Source of the DNA: Opitutia bacterium
Lineage (GTDB): Bacteria > Verrucomicrobiota > Verrucomicrobiia > Opitutales > T3Sed10-336
Direction of reading: 5' to 3'
Length of the DNA stretch: 64,000 nt
Assembly: GCA_003558065.1 (NCBI GenBank)
Contig: PWMU01000034.1
Coordinates: forward strand, 1 to 64,000
Part shown: positions 63,735 through 64,000 of the stretch, piece by piece
Layout: every line of letters starts with the position of its first letter
Numbering within the stretch: the stretch's first letter is position 1
Translations under genes and position numbers: made by a program
The notes under the pieces: model-generated
The model's input: only the letters and a program-made list of their open reading frames with translations
The model's database searches: none
What the model was told of the DNA's origin: nothing

Positions 63735-64000
63735 ACGTTGAACATCAATACCTTACCTTAACAATCAGAGGGTATTATTATTTGCGAAACCATTGCGTTA
63801 TTTGCAATTTTCCGCAATAATCTGCAGGCTTTTTGGTAAAGTTTTGGAGACGTATTCAGGCGAGATATATTGACCTAATCCCGCGACCGGTCGCGGAAAT
63901 AACTCCTATCCCAGCAACGGGTCCTGGGCGCGCATTTTCACTCCGTCATCCCGGGATCACGTCCAATCCGGCGGTACAGGTGGGCTTCAGGGAGTGCTCG
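63735..64000. other. AT-rich tail downstream of tRNA-Leu
   Basis: No gene is visible. The first 130 bases are AT-rich with repeated TTGCG/CGCAA elements, including ATTGCG and CGCAAT arms around 63800-63825, and a perfect palindrome lies at 63881-63896. A tRNA 3' end followed by such sequence could be an integration site or simply the control region of the next gene outside the window. Confidence 0.35.
63881..63896. promoter_or_regulatory. Perfect 16-bp palindrome
   Basis: CCGCGACCGGTCGCGG is fully self-complementary with a central CG, as in LacI/GalR operators, and lies about ten bases after a TTGACC (63870-63875). It may control a gene starting beyond the window. Confidence 0.45.

Noticed and set aside
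63652-64000. Prophage or island attachment site at tRNA-Leu
   Set aside because: No integrase gene and no visible duplicate of the tRNA 3' end in the window.

Overview
The window looks like a GC-rich chromosome segment of a free-living member of the Verrucomicrobiota, probably an Opitutia/Puniceicoccales-like lineage. The evidence is a five-gene cluster matching the Akkermansia Amuc_1098-1102 order, secreted DUF6797/propeller/cytochrome c proteins of the kind common in the PVC superphylum, several LacI regulators beside secreted pseudopilin-like proteins, and an aromatic-rich C-terminal module typical of verrucomicrobial surface proteins. Many starts lack an obvious Shine-Dalgarno sequence and several are GTG. 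No CRISPR array, rRNA, integrase or transposase gene was seen.

Region 1 (1-25 kb) is a secreted polysaccharide or sugar-acid utilisation locus. After the end of a potassium-channel gene lies a decayed LacI fragment. Two modules follow with the same order on the minus strand: pseudopilin, large multidomain lectin-like protein, BNR_4 propeller protein, then a fourth gene (LamG-DUF6797-cytochrome c in module A, a second BNR_4 protein in module B). An intact LacI gene sits at the left end of module B just as the decayed LacI sits at the left end of module A, which suggests an old tandem duplication of a LacI-plus-enzymes unit. A second LacI gene, a beta-helix lipoprotein and a second DUF6797-cytochrome c protein close the locus. 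Inverted repeats related to TGCAACNNGTTGCA precede module A, one BNR_4 gene and, more weakly, the second cytochrome gene.

Region 2 (25-31 kb) is mixed: an alpha/beta hydrolase lipoprotein, a TauE/SafE exporter, a third pseudopilin, a Gfo/Idh/MocA oxidoreductase, a small secreted protein and a cysteine-motif membrane protein. It contains a 152-bp MITE/BIME-like element with GTAG-footed hairpins, and a related REP-like repeat lies at 31.5 kb.

Region 3 (31-35.4 kb) is a four-gene minus-strand operon for a MacAB-TolC-like tripartite export system. Region 4 (35.4-46.3 kb) carries surface proteins: a small lipoprotein, a roughly 1970-residue protein whose PD40 propeller is split by a large repeat insertion, a subtilisin-like protease with Ig domains, and a stand-alone 5'-3' exonuclease.

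Region 5 (46.3-53.4 kb) is a type IV pilus-like outer-membrane cluster (secretin, two PilO-like single-span proteins, a PilM-PilN fusion, and a periplasmic protein). Region 6 (53.5-64 kb) is housekeeping: NUDIX hydrolase, the pyruvate dehydrogenase operon pdhA-pdhB-pdhC, two DUF481 outer-membrane proteins flanking an MscS channel, rsfS, nadD, a sigma-70 factor translationally coupled to nadD, an ExoD-family protein, tRNA-Leu(UAA), and an AT-rich tail with a perfect 16-bp palindrome.
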